From NCBI GenBank assembly GCA_943704415.1, contig CALSCO010002216.1, positions 1 through 41,441 of the forward strand: a DNA stretch of 41,441 nt, read 5' to 3'. The number at the start of each line of letters is the position of its first letter. Positions within the stretch are counted from its first letter, which is position 1. A program made the position numbers and the translations under genes. The notes under the pieces are model-generated. The model was not told the DNA's origin. It did no database searches and was given only the letters and a program-made list of their open reading frames with translations. Below are positions 6,316 through 16,577 of this stretch, one piece after another. The stretch comes from Parvularia atlantis (taxonomy: Eukaryota > Opisthokonta > Rotosphaerida).

Positions 6316-8966
6316 ATGACGTCGCTGCGTGATCTGCTCGACGCCGACGACGCCGACGCGCTCTTTGCGCCGCGCTCGCGCACGGGCTCGACGGCGCCAG
6401 CGGGCGCGGCACGCTCGCGCACGGGCACGGGCGCCGCCGGTCCCGGTGCGGCCAAGGTGGCGACGCCGAGCATGGGCCGGCGCGCGCTGTTTGACGACGA
6501 CGACGACCTCGCCGACTTGTTCACGTCGAGCAAGCCGCCCGCTGCCGCCGTGGTTCTGGCGTCGCCGGTCGTGGCGTCGCCCGTCGTGGCTGCGCCGGCT
6601 GTGGCGTCACCGGCCGTGGCGTCGCCGGCGGGCGCGGGCGGCTTTAAGCTGACGGCCAAGACGGCGCTCGCACTGGACGACAACGACGACGACAACGACG
6701 ACGACGACGACGACGCCTTCAAGGCACCTGCGCCCTCTGCCCGCGCCGCCAGCACACCGAGCAAGGTGGCAGCGGCTGACCTGGGCCTGTTCGACGACAG
6801 CTTCCTTAAGCCGAGCGCGGTCGCGGCGCCGGCCAAGGCCGTGGCAGCGCCGGCCGCACCGGCCAAGAAGGCCGTGACGGGGCTGCTGGACGACGACGAC
6901 GACGACGACGACGGCACCGGCCTGTTTACGTTCAAGAGCTCCAACGTGCTCGGGGCGCGCGCGGCCAAGGCGGCGCCGCTGCTATTCGCGGACGAGGACG
7001 CGGACGCGCAGGCGGCGGTGCAGGCGGCACAGGCGAAGCGCGAGGCGGAGGAGGCCGCGCGGCGGGAGGCAGCGGAGCGTGCGAAGCGCGAGGAGGCCGC
7101 GCGGCGCGAGGCGGAGGTCAAGACTAAGCTGGCGGCTGCCGAGGCGAAGCTGGCGGAGGAGCGTGCGAAGCGCGAGGCGGAGGCCAGGGCCAAAGCGAAA
7201 GCCGATGTTGCTGCGGCGGCGAAGGCCAAGGCCGATGCTGAGGCTGCGAGGGCCAATGCGGACGCTGCTGCTGCTAAGGTGAAGGCCGACGCAGAGGCTG
7301 CCAAGGCACGGGCGGACGCAGAGGCCAAGGCCAAGGCCGACGCTGCTGCCAAGGCGAAGGCAGACGCAGAGGCTGTCAAGGCACGGGCAGACGCAGAGGC
7401 CAAGGCCAAGGCCGACGCAGAGGCCAAGGCCAAGGCAGACGCAGAGGCCAAGGCTAAGGCGAGCACAACAGCCAGCACCACGGCACCGGCGTCAACCGCC
7501 GCCGCACCCGCCAGCAAGCCCGCGCCCATCAAGGCCAAGCCCGCCGTGCCCGCCAAACCGTCGCTGGCACTGGCAGACGAGCCCAAAGACCCGGACGCGG
7601 AGGCGATTTCCGGCAAGCCGCCCAAGGCGCAAGCGCCGCCGCAGCCGACCCAGCAGCAACAGCAGCAGCAGCAGCAGCAGCACGCGAGCGATCTGCAGCA
7701 GCAGCTGGACGCGCTGCGCGCGCAGCTGGAGCAGGCGCGCGCCCAGGCCGCACGGGACGCGCGACTGCTGCGCGAGGAACTCGAGCTAGAGGTGCAGGCT
7801 CACGAGCAGAGCAAGCGGGCCGCGGCGACGGCGCGGCAAGAGATCGTCAAGCTCTCGGACCAAGTCAACGCGTTCGTCTCGGCGGACGCGGACGTGGACA
7901 AGGTCCGGCGCGAGCTCACGCAGCACTTGACCACGGCCGAGAAGCGCGCGCTCGATGCCGAGGCGAAGGTGACTGCGGCCAACAAGCGCGCGCTCGATGC
8001 CGAGGCGAAGGCGACTGCGGCCGAGAAGCGCGCGACCGAGGCCGACAAGCGCGCGACCGAGGCCGACATGCGTGCAGCAGAGGCACCAGTACAAGCAACT
8101 GCACCCGCACTCGCACCCGCACCCGCACCCGCACCCGCACCCGCACCAGCGACCGCGCTGGCAACCACTCCAAGTCTGGCACGTGTGCCGTTATCAGCAC
8201 GGCCAAAGGTGCGCGTGCTCACGCTGGGCGAGCCTGCGCATTCACGCGCGGTTGCCCACAGTCCGCCCTGGTCGACCAGTTTGAAAAGTCCGGCATGATC
8301 ATGGGCATGGCAGCTCCGCCGGGCAAGATCAAGGCGCACACGGCCTCGGCCGCGAGCGACGGCGCCAGCGAGGGGCCGGGCATGATCGAGACGCGCACGG
8401 CCTCGGCGGCATCCGAGGACAGCGCGGTCGAGAGCGGCGGCGGCGTGGAGGCGACAAGCAACAACGACGCTGGCGCGCATGAGGCGCCCGCTGCCACCGC
8501 GGCCGCGGCAAGCAACCCGCGCCTGCTGGCGCACTTTGCGCGCTCGTCCGGCCCGGCGCGGCGGCCCCCGTCCAAGACGGCGTCGATGCAGCTGCGCGGG
8601 CAGGACGCGCTGCTGTTTTGGCTGCAGGAGCGCACAAACGGGTACCGCGGCGTCAAGGTCGACAACTTCACGTCGTCGTGGGCGGACGGCCTGGCGCTCT
8701 GGTGCGCCGCGCCGCGCGCTTGTACTGCGCTACGCGTGCTCACCGTGCGCGGCAGCGCGCTCATGCACACGTTCCGCCCGAGCCTGGTGCCGTACGACAC
8801 GCTCTCGGGAGACGACCGCGCGCGCAACTTTGAGATCGCCTTTGCCGCGGGCGAGAAGCTCGGCGTGGAGCGCTTCCTGGACGTGGAGGACATGCTCGCG
8901 CTGACGGTGCCGGACAAGCACAGCATGCTTGTCTACCTCTCGCAGGTGTGGCGCGTGTTGCATTAG
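6316..8966 (+). CDS. Coiled-coil protein with C-terminal calponin-homology domain (cytospin-like)
   Basis: Exons 6316-8208, 8262-8701 and 8756-8966 give 847 residues. The N-terminal ~230 residues are disordered with acidic patches such as [12 protein letters not shown] and [15 protein letters not shown]. Residues ~235-400 are an Ala/Lys/Glu coiled coil rich in KADAEAKA-type repeats. Then come a poly-Gln tract, a second coiled coil with RALDAEAK repeats and a Pro-Ala spacer. The last ~110 residues are a CH domain ([42 protein letters not shown]). Coiled coil before a C-terminal CH domain is the layout of cytospin/SPECC1, an actin-linked protein. An upstream in-frame ATG at 6289 nearly touches the tRNA gene, so 6316 is preferred. 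Confidence 0.85.
7195..7464 (+). repeat. Coding minisatellite (Ala/Lys/Asp/Glu coiled-coil repeats)
   Basis: Imperfect units such as GCAGAGGCCAAGGCCAAGGC encode repeated ADAEAKAK steps. Their closeness in DNA sequence points to recent slippage or unequal exchange. Confidence 0.85.
7651..7680 (+). repeat. CAG microsatellite encoding poly-Gln
   Basis: Ten glutamine codons, nine CAG and one CAA, lie inside the CH-domain gene. Confidence 0.9.
8101..8148 (+). repeat. GCACCC hexanucleotide repeat encoding Ala-Pro
   Basis: About eight units, one with GCACTC, encode an alternating Pro-Ala spacer between the coiled coil and the CH half of the protein. Confidence 0.9.
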
Positions 8967-9009
8967 ACGATCGGCCGTGTGAAGCTGCGCGCGTGTGGTG
9001 GTGTCTTTG

Positions 9010-10016
9010 TCAGCGGTCAAACAACGCGGGAATCCAGTACTGCGTCTCGGGCGCCTGCTCGTCCACCCAGGCGATGCCGTCCTTGACGAGCGCGTTGAGG
9101 TTGTACGCGACGCGGTCCTCGGTCCAGCCGAGCTGCGCGCGCAGGGCCGACGCCGTGACGTACGCCGTGGCCTTTCGCGGGCGTCAGCAGCAGCCCGCCT
9201 AGTCACACACGCACGCGGGCGCACCTCGGCTTGCGCCAGCACCGCCATCGTGTCCGTGTTCATCTCGCGCGGCACCGACTGCACCATCTGCCGCTGGCCG
9301 ACCGTGAGCACCGAGAAGCCGCTGCCGAGCACGTGCAGCTTCTTGATGGCGCGGACGATGTCGTCCCTGCGCGCCGCGGGAGGCTTCAGCGCGCGCGCCG
9401 CACGGTCGCCGCGCGTGGGCGCGCACTCGGAGATGCTCTGCGCCGCCCGCCCGCGGCGCCGCTCCAGCCGCCGCTTGAGCTCGGCCAGCTCCATTAGCCC
9501 GCCGTTCTGTGCGCGCGTCGAAAAGCACACGTCGATGATCTGCACGCCGAGCTCGTAGTAAAAGTCGCCCACGCCGAGCAGCTCAGCCCAGAAGCCCTTG
9601 TTGGCTGCGCACCCACGCGTGTGCGCGTCAGCCGGCCGCAGAGCACGTCGGCCGCACGCACAGGCCAGCGGGTCAACGCCGATCTGCGCGCACAGCTGCT
9701 GGAACTGCAGGCGGAACGCCGGGTTCTTTTGGATGTCACGCCGGTGCTTGCGCGCAAACTCCTCCAGGTTCTCCTTGAACGAGGCGAGCTGCGTGCGCAT
9801 CTGCGGTGCGGCGCGTTTGGAGGGCGGGGCGTGGTGACGTGGCGGATGTGCGCCGCCGCACCTGCGCCATCTGCTCCGTCTCGAGCGCCGAGCCCACCTG
9901 CCGGAACTTCTCCTGCATCGCGTGTGCGCGTTCAGCGCTGTGCCGCGCGGACCCGCCGGCCGCACGTTCGTCTGCTGCTGCTGCTGCAGCCCGCCGATGC
10001 CCGGACGTCGCCGCAT
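9010..10016 (-). CDS. SNF8: ESCRT-II subunit SNF8/VPS22 (EAP30)
   Basis: ESCRT-II helps sort ubiquitinated cargo into multivesicular endosomes; SNF8 is its EAP30-type winged-helix subunit. Six exons: 10016-9966, 9912-9862, 9800-9662, 9604-9427, 9366-9225, 9171-9010, giving 240 residues, near the usual ~250. It starts MRRRPGIGG, as in animal SNF8. Conserved blocks include [45 protein letters not shown] and a C-terminal winged helix ending [13 protein letters not shown]. All introns are 53-61 nt. It ends 43 bp from the convergent CH-domain gene and is followed upstream by BLOC1S2 on the same strand. Confidence 0.95.
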
Positions 10017-10081
10017 GATCGTCGTGTCGTTGTGTGAAGGAAATGCGCAACCAAGAGACACAACAGTAACAGCAGCTGGCC

Positions 10082-10691
10082 TCACTTCCCCTGCAGCTTG
10101 CGGAACTTGGCCTCTGTGCGGGGGCGGACGTGGTCCGCCGTCAGCGCGGCAGCCCGATGCGCGTGTGGCGCGCGCAGGACGTGCCTAACCGCTTCGAGTA
10201 CTCGTCGATCTCGCGCGCGGCCTGCTCGAGCACGGCGATGCTCTCATCCAGCTGGTCGATCTGCTCCAGGTACGGCTTGAACGCGTCGTCTTGCGATGCG
10301 CGCGCAGTCAGCACGGGCCTGCTGCCGGCGGCGCACGCACACTTCTGGTGCAGCGACGCGTTGAGCGTGTTGGCGTTCTCGGCCAGGAACGCCATGTCGC
10401 TGTACTTCTGTTTGCTCAGGCCGTTCATCGTCTCGAGCATCTTGTAGTCGTCCTTGGTCACTGCGGGCGCGAGCGAACCGTGCGCGTGCGGATCGGGTGA
10501 ATGTTGAGCTGCGCCGCTTGCGCGTGCGGCGGCCGCGCACCCTGCAGCTCGGCGTGCAGGTACTTGGTCAGGCTGGCGAAGGTCTGCTCCGACAGCTGCA
10601 CGACGGCCTCCTTCGTGACCTGCGGCGGCTGCTGCTGCGGCTGCTGCTGCTGCTGCTGCTGCGGCTGCTGCGGTGCAGATGTCGACGCCAT
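10082..10691 (-). CDS. BLOC1S2: BLOC-1/BORC subunit BLOC1S2
   Basis: A small coiled-coil subunit shared by BLOC-1 (lysosome-related organelles) and BORC (lysosome positioning). Exons 10691-10541, 10460-10341, 10289-10185, 10113-10082 give 135 residues. A Gln-rich start is followed by the family core: [56 protein letters not shown]. The last intron (10184-10114) has a GC donor, GCACGTCC, required by the conserved SKRLEAKF junction. BORCS8, another BORC subunit, is encoded at 32229-33514. It is divergent from the pterin enzyme gene. Confidence 0.93.
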
Positions 10692-10750
10692 CGTGGATAT
10701 GCTCAGTCGCACTCACAGCCTCTTTCGGTTAGCCACTGAACGTGACCGGG
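10692..10750. promoter_or_regulatory. Divergent promoter BLOC1S2/PTPS-like
   Basis: A 59-bp spacer between two ATGs. It contains CACTGAACGTGAC, resembling words in other divergent spacers of this window. Confidence 0.45.
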
Positions 10751-11382
10751 ATGTACACGGCCGTGCTGTCCAAAGAGCGCCACAAGTTCGCCGCCGCGCA
10801 CTTCACGCTCTTCCCGGCCACCCACGCCCGCCCGGCCACCGTCGAGCGCCTGCACGGGCACAACTACCAGGTCACCGTCAGCATCGCCGGCGACCGCCTC
10901 GCCGACGGGATGCTCGTGCCGTTCGAGGACGCCAAGCGCGCGATCGCCGACGCCTGCGCGCTGTGGGACGAGCGCGTGCTGCTGCCGACGGTGCGGGCGG
11001 CAGTGGCGGGCGGGCGGGCGGGCGGGACGCTGACAGACGGTGGTGATCGCGATCGCAGGAGTCGCCGCACGTCGTCCTCGGCATGACCGACGGCGAGCAG
11101 CAGGTCGAGGCGCGCGTCGCACTTGGTGACATCCGCAAGCTCTACAGTCTGCCGCGGGAGGACGTGGCGCTGGTCGCGTGCGACAACATCACCTGCGAGC
11201 ACCTGGCGCGCGTCTTTTGCGACAACCTGCTGCAGAGGCTGGACCTCGCACAGCTCGGCCTGTGCGTGCCGCGTTCGCCTTGGTGTCGTGCTGACCCCGT
11301 GCGTCACAGCGAGCGCGTCGCCGTCTCGATCAACGAGGGCGGCGGCCAGGCGGTTTCTTACGCGCGCGCGCTCCGATCGTAG
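10751..11382 (+). CDS. 6-pyruvoyltetrahydropterin synthase-family enzyme (PTPS-III-like)
   Basis: Exons 10751-10990, 11059-11261 and 11310-11382 give 171 residues. This T-fold enzyme family works on dihydroneopterin triphosphate in pterin or folate synthesis. The zinc ligands are visible: His in FAAAHF and both His in HGHNY. The Cys that most PTPS/QueD enzymes carry before HGH is not seen; the motif reads VERLHGHNY, an ExxHGH signature like PTPS-III, which makes a folate precursor. Later blocks ALWDERVLLPT, SPHVVL and VSINEG fit a COG0720 branch. The ATG at 10751 is used; the preceding GTG is not needed. Substrate is inferred, not shown. Confidence 0.85.
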
Positions 11383-11404
11383 AAAGTCACATGTCTCATC
11401 ATCA

Positions 11405-12485
11405 TTACACGAAGAAGCTGATGCCGACGCAGTGTGCGCAGGGTGGGAACGCCAGCCCGCGCTTGCCCATCGACGGCACCGGCCCCAGCGCCGTCACTGG
11501 CACGGGCGCCCGCGGCTCCTTCTTGAGCTCTGGCGGCGTGTGAATCTGATCTGCGCGTGCGTGCGCAGCATGGCGTGCGCGCACCCTCGATCACGTAGTC
11601 GGCCGTGGCTGCGATCGGCAGCGTGTCCGACAGCATGATTGCGTTAGCCGACGGGCCGTTGAGCTCCAGCTCGTCGATCTCGGCCAGCCGCCGCAGCCGC
11701 TTGTTCTCCCACGAGACGTTTTCGAGCGTCTCGCGCGCCTGCACGAGTTGCTAGGGTGCGCCGACCGTCAGTGCCACACGTCAGTCGGTCAGCCGCGCCG
11801 TACGCACCTTGATCGTCTTCTGGTGCACAAGCGTCAGGTCACCCAGCAGGCGCTCCTGCTCCAGGAACTTGGCCTTGAGTGCTGACCGCTCCTTGTGGTA
11901 CATGCTGATGTAGTCCGGGATCGTCTCAATCTCCATGCGCAGGCGCTCGGTCATGTACTGCTCCTCCTCGAGCTTCAGCCGCAGCTCCTTGCGCTCGGCC
12001 TCGAGTCGCCTGATCTGCTCGCGCAGCTGCTCGGCCTGGTCGCTCGGCAGTGCAGATGCGACCTGCACCGGGCTCGCCTCGGCGCTGCCGTGCTGCGCGC
12101 CATTGACGCGGGCCGTCGCCAGCTCGGCGCGCTGAGCCTCGATCTCGGCCCGGAGCCGCTTGATGCGCCCCTGCTCATTCACGACCTGGTCGGCGAGCTC
12201 CATCTTCTCGTTCGTGATCTGCCGACGGCGGCGCCCGGCAGCGTCAGCAGCCGTGGCATGCACGCCAGTGCGCACCTGGACGAAGCGGTCGCGCAGCTCG
12301 TTGAGCTGCTCAAACAGTTTGCGGTTGTCGACCATGAGCCGCTCGGTCTGCTCCGAGCTCTCGCGCAAACGGTTGTTGAGCCGCGCGCGCTCGCGGCTGT
12401 CCTCGCTCAGCCGCTCGACCTCGGTGCGCAGCTGCGCGATGAGTGCGTCGCGGTCGTCTGCGCGCGGCGTGCCCGCTTCCGGTGC

Positions 12486-12518
<33 letters not shown>

Positions 12519-13667
12519 CACCGCCGCCAGCTCGTGCTGCAGACGCGCCATTTCGGCCCGAGCCGCTTGCAGCTCCGCCGTCGCCGCCGCCCGCGCCGCT
12601 TCGGCCGCCTCATGTGCATGCTGCAGGCGCGTTTCCTCGTCCAGCAGCTGGTGGTAGCGGGCCTTATCCTGCGCCAGCGTCTGCTCGAGGCCGTGCAGCT
12701 GGCCCTTGAGCGCGGCTATCTCGGCCTCGGCGTGCTGCACGTCGCGGTCGCGCGCGTGCAGGAGCTGCTCGAGCTGCCGGTTGTGCTCCTGAAACTGCTT
12801 CAGCCGCTCGTCGTCGGCGCCGTTGCTGCGGGCCTGTGCAGCCAGTACTGGTCAGACAAAGGCGCGAGTTGGCGAGGGCGCACGCGCACCTGCACTTGCG
12901 CCGCCACCTCCTCGCGCAGCCGCGCCAGAGCCGCGCCGTCGTTGCTGCGCGCCTGCGTCTGCTCGAGCTCTGCAACGCGCCGAGCCTGCGCAGCGTCAAC
13001 CAGCGCCGCACAACCGCGCGAGGCACGCGGTACCAGCGCATCGCGCTCCGTGCGCAGCAGCTGCTGCTCAGGCGACGGCGTCGTTGGCGCCGTTGCCGCT
13101 GCCGTGGCCTGCGCGGCGTCGTCGGCTCAGCGCCCGCCGTCGAGCAGCCCCTACCGCGCACCGCTGCGAGCGCCAGCTGCTCCTGCTGCGTCGCCACGAC
13201 GTCGGTGAGGCGGCGGTTCTCGCGCTCGAGCCGCTCTGCGCGCGTCGCGGCCTCGACCTTCTCCAGCGCGAGCACGTTGATCGACTGCTGTTGCGATTGC
13301 TGCGCGCGGCGTGTCACGTCCAGCGGCGTGGCGCGGCGACTCCGCACCAACTTATGCAGCAGCGTCGCGTGCTTTTTCTCGTGCTCGCCCAGCAGGCCCT
13401 GCAGCCGCTGCACCTCGGCCGCGTCCGCCACGCCGGCGGTCGGCAACGGCAGCGCCGTGGCCACGTCGGCGCCGCCATTGTCCGCACCGCCCTCGCCGGG
13501 CGCGCCGAGGCTGCTCGACAGGCGGTATTTTTGCAGCTGCGCGCCGGCGCCCGTGTCCCGTGTCCCCGGCGTGAGGCGGCCGCGAGCAGCAAGCGAGAGA
13601 CGTCGAAGAGCGTGCGCACCCGCTTTTTAGCGGCCTCGACCTTCGACTTGCGTTCAGCGTCGTCCAT
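11405..13667 (-). CDS. GOLGA2: GM130/GOLGA2-like cis-Golgi coiled-coil golgin
   Basis: A tethering golgin of the cis-Golgi. Exons 13667-13620, 13536-13162, 13108-13034, 12985-12890, 12833-12276, 12218-11808, 11750-11585, 11529-11405 give ~617 residues, mostly coiled coil. It shares with GM130 a basic start (KVEAAKKR then LQKYR), the block FVQITNEKMELADQ, and the signature IETIPDYISMYHKERSALKAKF. The C-terminus AHCVGISFFV is hydrophobic, like the GM130 tail that binds the GRASP65 PDZ groove. The last intron could also end at 11551 (34 nt), but the 55-nt version fits local intron lengths. Length is shorter than human GM130 (~1000). An Ala run lies near 12494-12520. Confidence 0.85.
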
Positions 13668-13698
13668 GCTGCGAAATACGTGGCTACTTTATCGCGTC
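13668..13698. promoter_or_regulatory. Divergent promoter GM130/EEP protein
   Basis: Only 31 bp separate the two start codons. The spacer is slightly AT-richer and includes ATACGTGG and CTTTATC. Confidence 0.45.
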
Positions 13699-15178
13699 AT
13701 GAAGCACGTGCTCATCCTCGCGACGGCACTGGTGGCCGCGGCCGCGGCGGGCGCTGTGCGCGTCGATCGGGCGTGGGGCGCGGGCGAGCTGCGCGCGATG
13801 GTGGACGGCGCGACGGCCGTGCGCGTGCTCGGCACGGGCGAGCGCGTCGGCGCCGAGCGGCTCGACGAGGCCGCCGCCTGGGCCGCGCGCGGCATGAACG
13901 GCGCCGAGCCGGCGCGCGTCGCCGTGACCGAGGCCGGCGCGCTCACGTGGTTTGAGCGCGCGTGGACGGGCGGCTTCGCCGACCAGGGCGTGCTCCTGAC
14001 CGACCGCAAGACGGGCGTGGCGCGCCTGCTCGAGTGGAACGTGACCCTGCCGGCACCCGTGTCGCGCGCGGCAGCCGAGACGCGCGACGTCGAGGCCGCA
14101 GTCATGTCGTTCAACATCCGCTACGGCACGGCCAACGACGGCAGCAACAGCTGGCCCTACCGCGAGGAGATAGTCTACGACCTGCTCCAGCGCTACGACG
14201 CCGACCTCGTCGGCCTGCAGGAGGCGCTCAAGTTCCAGATCGACTCGCTCCTGGCCAACGTGCCCGGCTACGCCTACGTCGGCGTGGGGCGCGACGACGG
14301 CGAGGAGGCGGGCGAGTACTCGGCCATCATGTACAAGACGAGCCGCCTGGCCGTCGCCGAGTCTGGCACGTGCGTTCCTCCGTTGCTGCACCGCGCTCGC
14401 GCCGCTCACGCCGCGGCACGCCCGCAGCTTCTGGTTCTGCAACCAGCCCAACGTGCCCGGCTGCACCAGCTACGGCAACTCGCTCCCGCGCATCGCCACG
14501 TGGGGCCGCTTCGTCGACCGCGTGACCGGGCAGGCGTTCTACATGTGCGCGGCCGCAATGGCGCGGCGACGTCGTGCCTGACACCACGCTGCACAGGTAC
14601 AACTGCCACCTCGACCACCAGTCGGAGAACTCGCGCCAACAGAGCGTGGTGCAGATGTTGGACGACATCAGCAAGCGCGTGCCCGCAGGCATGCCCGTGT
14701 TGGTGACGGGCGACTTCAACGCGGCCGAGTCGTCCGTGGCAGTCACCAACATGGCACGTGCCGCCCTCGCGCGTTGGCGGCGATAAAGAAGGGGCCTGAC
14801 GCGCTGCCCGCAACCGCAGAAGGCCTCCGGCTTTGACGACACATTCCGCCTGATCAACCCAAACGCGACCAACGTCGGCACGACGAACGACTGGAACGGC
14901 CAGATGGGCGGTCAGCGGCGCGAGCGGGTGGGAGCCGTCCGCTGACGCCACGATCGCCGCGCGCAGGCGCCAAGATCGACTACGTCTTCGCGCCCGACAC
15001 CGGCGTGCGCACGACCGAGGCCGCGATCATCTAGTGCGCCGCCGCGGCTGGCTCGCGGGGATGCTTGACTAACAAAAACTGGTCGTGCGCGCGCGCGCGC
15101 GCCAGCGACAACGTCGACGGGCGCTACCCGAGCGACCACTACCCGGTCTGGGCGCGCCTCTTGATGCTCCTCGCCTAG
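13699..15178 (+). CDS. Secreted endonuclease/exonuclease/phosphatase-family protein
   Basis: Exons 13699-14369, 14428-14544, 14597-14753, 14820-14910, 14967-15033, 15106-15178 give 391 residues. A signal peptide (HVLILATALVAAAAAGA) begins the protein, so it is probably secreted or lumenal. The EEP (DNase I-like) fold follows: MSFNIRYGTANDG, GLQEALKFQ, GVGRDDGEEAGEYSAIMY, CHLDHQSENSRQQS, VTGDFNAAESS and the terminal SDHYPVW. These hold the expected catalytic Asn, Glu, Asp, His residues. The third intron (14754-14819) uses a GC donor, GCACGTGC, required to keep the frame before ASGFDDTF. Substrate is unknown: phosphodiester, nucleic acid or phospholipid head group are all possible. Confidence 0.88.
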
Positions 15179-15229
15179 AGAGGCTGGTGTCTTGTCGCTC
15201 GCTTGTCAGTCGGAGGTTTCTTGTGCGAG

Positions 15230-16509
15230 ATGAGCGGCGTGAAGCGCGCGGTCGCGGCCAAAACGGCCAACTACGAGGCACGCCCCATCGCGGCCCCGTC
15301 CTGCGCCCACCCAGCGCCGCGCCCGCTCACGCGCCGCCCGCGCGCGCAGGTCGGCGAGCGCATCCTGTGCTACAACCATGGCTCGCTGTACGAGGCCAAG
15401 ATCCTCAAGGTCAAGTCCGACGGCGAGGACGTCAAGTACCACGTGCACTACATCGGCTGGAAGAGCACGTGCGGCGCGCGGCGGCGGCGAGCCGGGCGGA
15501 CGGACGCGTACCCATGCGCCTTGCACGCGCGCGCGCAGATGGGACGAGGATGTGACCGAGGAGGTGATGCTCAAGCGGACGGAGGAGAACCTGCGCAAGC
15601 GGCACGAGATGCTCGGTGCCGGGCCGCGCCAGCCGCGCATCCGTCGCGCTCACGGGGCCACCCTCGCTTGCGCACGCAGCGGCAGCGGCAGCAACTCAGC
15701 AGACCAAGCGCAAGAACGAGCGCGACGACGGGGACGGCGACGACAAGGCGAGCAAACGGGGGCGCGGCGCCAGCGCAGGCGCCGGGGCCGCGACGGCGCC
15801 CGGGACCGAGGGGACGCGCCGCAAGGTGCGCGCAGCGTCGTCAGAGGCGTGTGGCTGAAGAACGCACGCGGCGCAGACGATCATCGAGCTGCCGCTGCCC
15901 GAGAACGTCATCGCCCACCTCATCAACGACTGGGAGATGGTCACGAAGGACCAGCGGGTGTGGAGTGCAGGCGCGCGGCGCGCGGCGTGGTGCACGGCTC
16001 ACGCGACGCCGCGACGCCAGCTGGTGGACCTCCCGAGGACGCCGACCGTGACCGAGGTGCTCGAGCGGTTCGCGCAGTCGGACGTCTTCGCGGCGCGCAA
16101 GGACCCCGCGGCACGCGAGGTGCTCGAGGCCGTGCGGCTGTACTTTGACGTGGCACTGGGCAAGATGCTGCTGTACCGGTGCGTGCCCTTTTGCGCGCTC
16201 ACGCGGGCTCGGTGCTGACACGCGCGCCGGCGCAGCTTTGAGCGGCAGCAGTATGCGACGGTGCGTGCTGAGCGCGGCGACAAGGCGCGCATGTCGGACG
16301 TGTACGGCTGCGAGCACCTACTGCGCCTACTCGTCAAGCTGCCGCAGCTGGTCAGCAACAACGTGCACATGGCGCGCGAGTCGCAGGCCGGCCTGACGAG
16401 CATCCTGACCGACCTGGTCGCGTATCTCTCGGGTAGCCTGGGCGAGCTCGTGCTCGAGTCGTACGAGAACGCGTCACCGGCGTACATCTCCGTGAGCAAG
16501 ACGTTCTAG
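15230..16509 (+). CDS. MORF4L1: MRG15/MORF4L1 chromatin protein (chromo barrel + MRG domain)
   Basis: A subunit of NuA4-type acetyltransferase and Rpd3S-type deacetylase complexes that reads methylated H3K36. Exons 15230-15277, 15348-15478, 15539-15615, 15680-15825, 15877-15957, 16021-16178, 16236-16509 give 304 residues. The chromo barrel runs from GERILCYNHGSLYEAKIL through HYIGWKSTWDEDV. A Lys-rich linker (KRKNERDDGD) follows, then the MRG domain: LPENVIAHLINDWEMV, VRLYFDVALGKMLLYRFERQQY, MSDVYGCEHLLRLLVKLP. The first intron (15278-15347) has a GC donor, GCACGCC. It is a multiple of neither 3 nor free of stops only by frame, so retention remains possible, though the branch and acceptor signals favour splicing. 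It is convergent with the RNF185-like gene. Confidence 0.95.
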
Positions 16510-16577
16510 CGCTGTGTGCCCTCCGCACGTTGGCATCCAGCCACCAGCACAGCACAGCACAGCAGCACACACGGCGC

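Noticed and set aside
6243-7625. 460-codon open frame on the minus strand, rich in Ala and Ser
   Set aside because: It is the antisense shadow of the CH-domain gene; its composition mirrors the sense repeats and it runs into the tRNA.
9133-9224. Alternative longer last intron in SNF8
   Set aside because: It would delete a conserved winged-helix strand ([10 protein letters not shown]); the 53-nt intron ending at 9172 keeps the frame and the domain.
11551-11584. 34-nt last intron in the GM130-like gene
   Set aside because: It lacks a branch-like word and is the shortest candidate; the 55-nt version is also in frame and is preferred, though both may occur.
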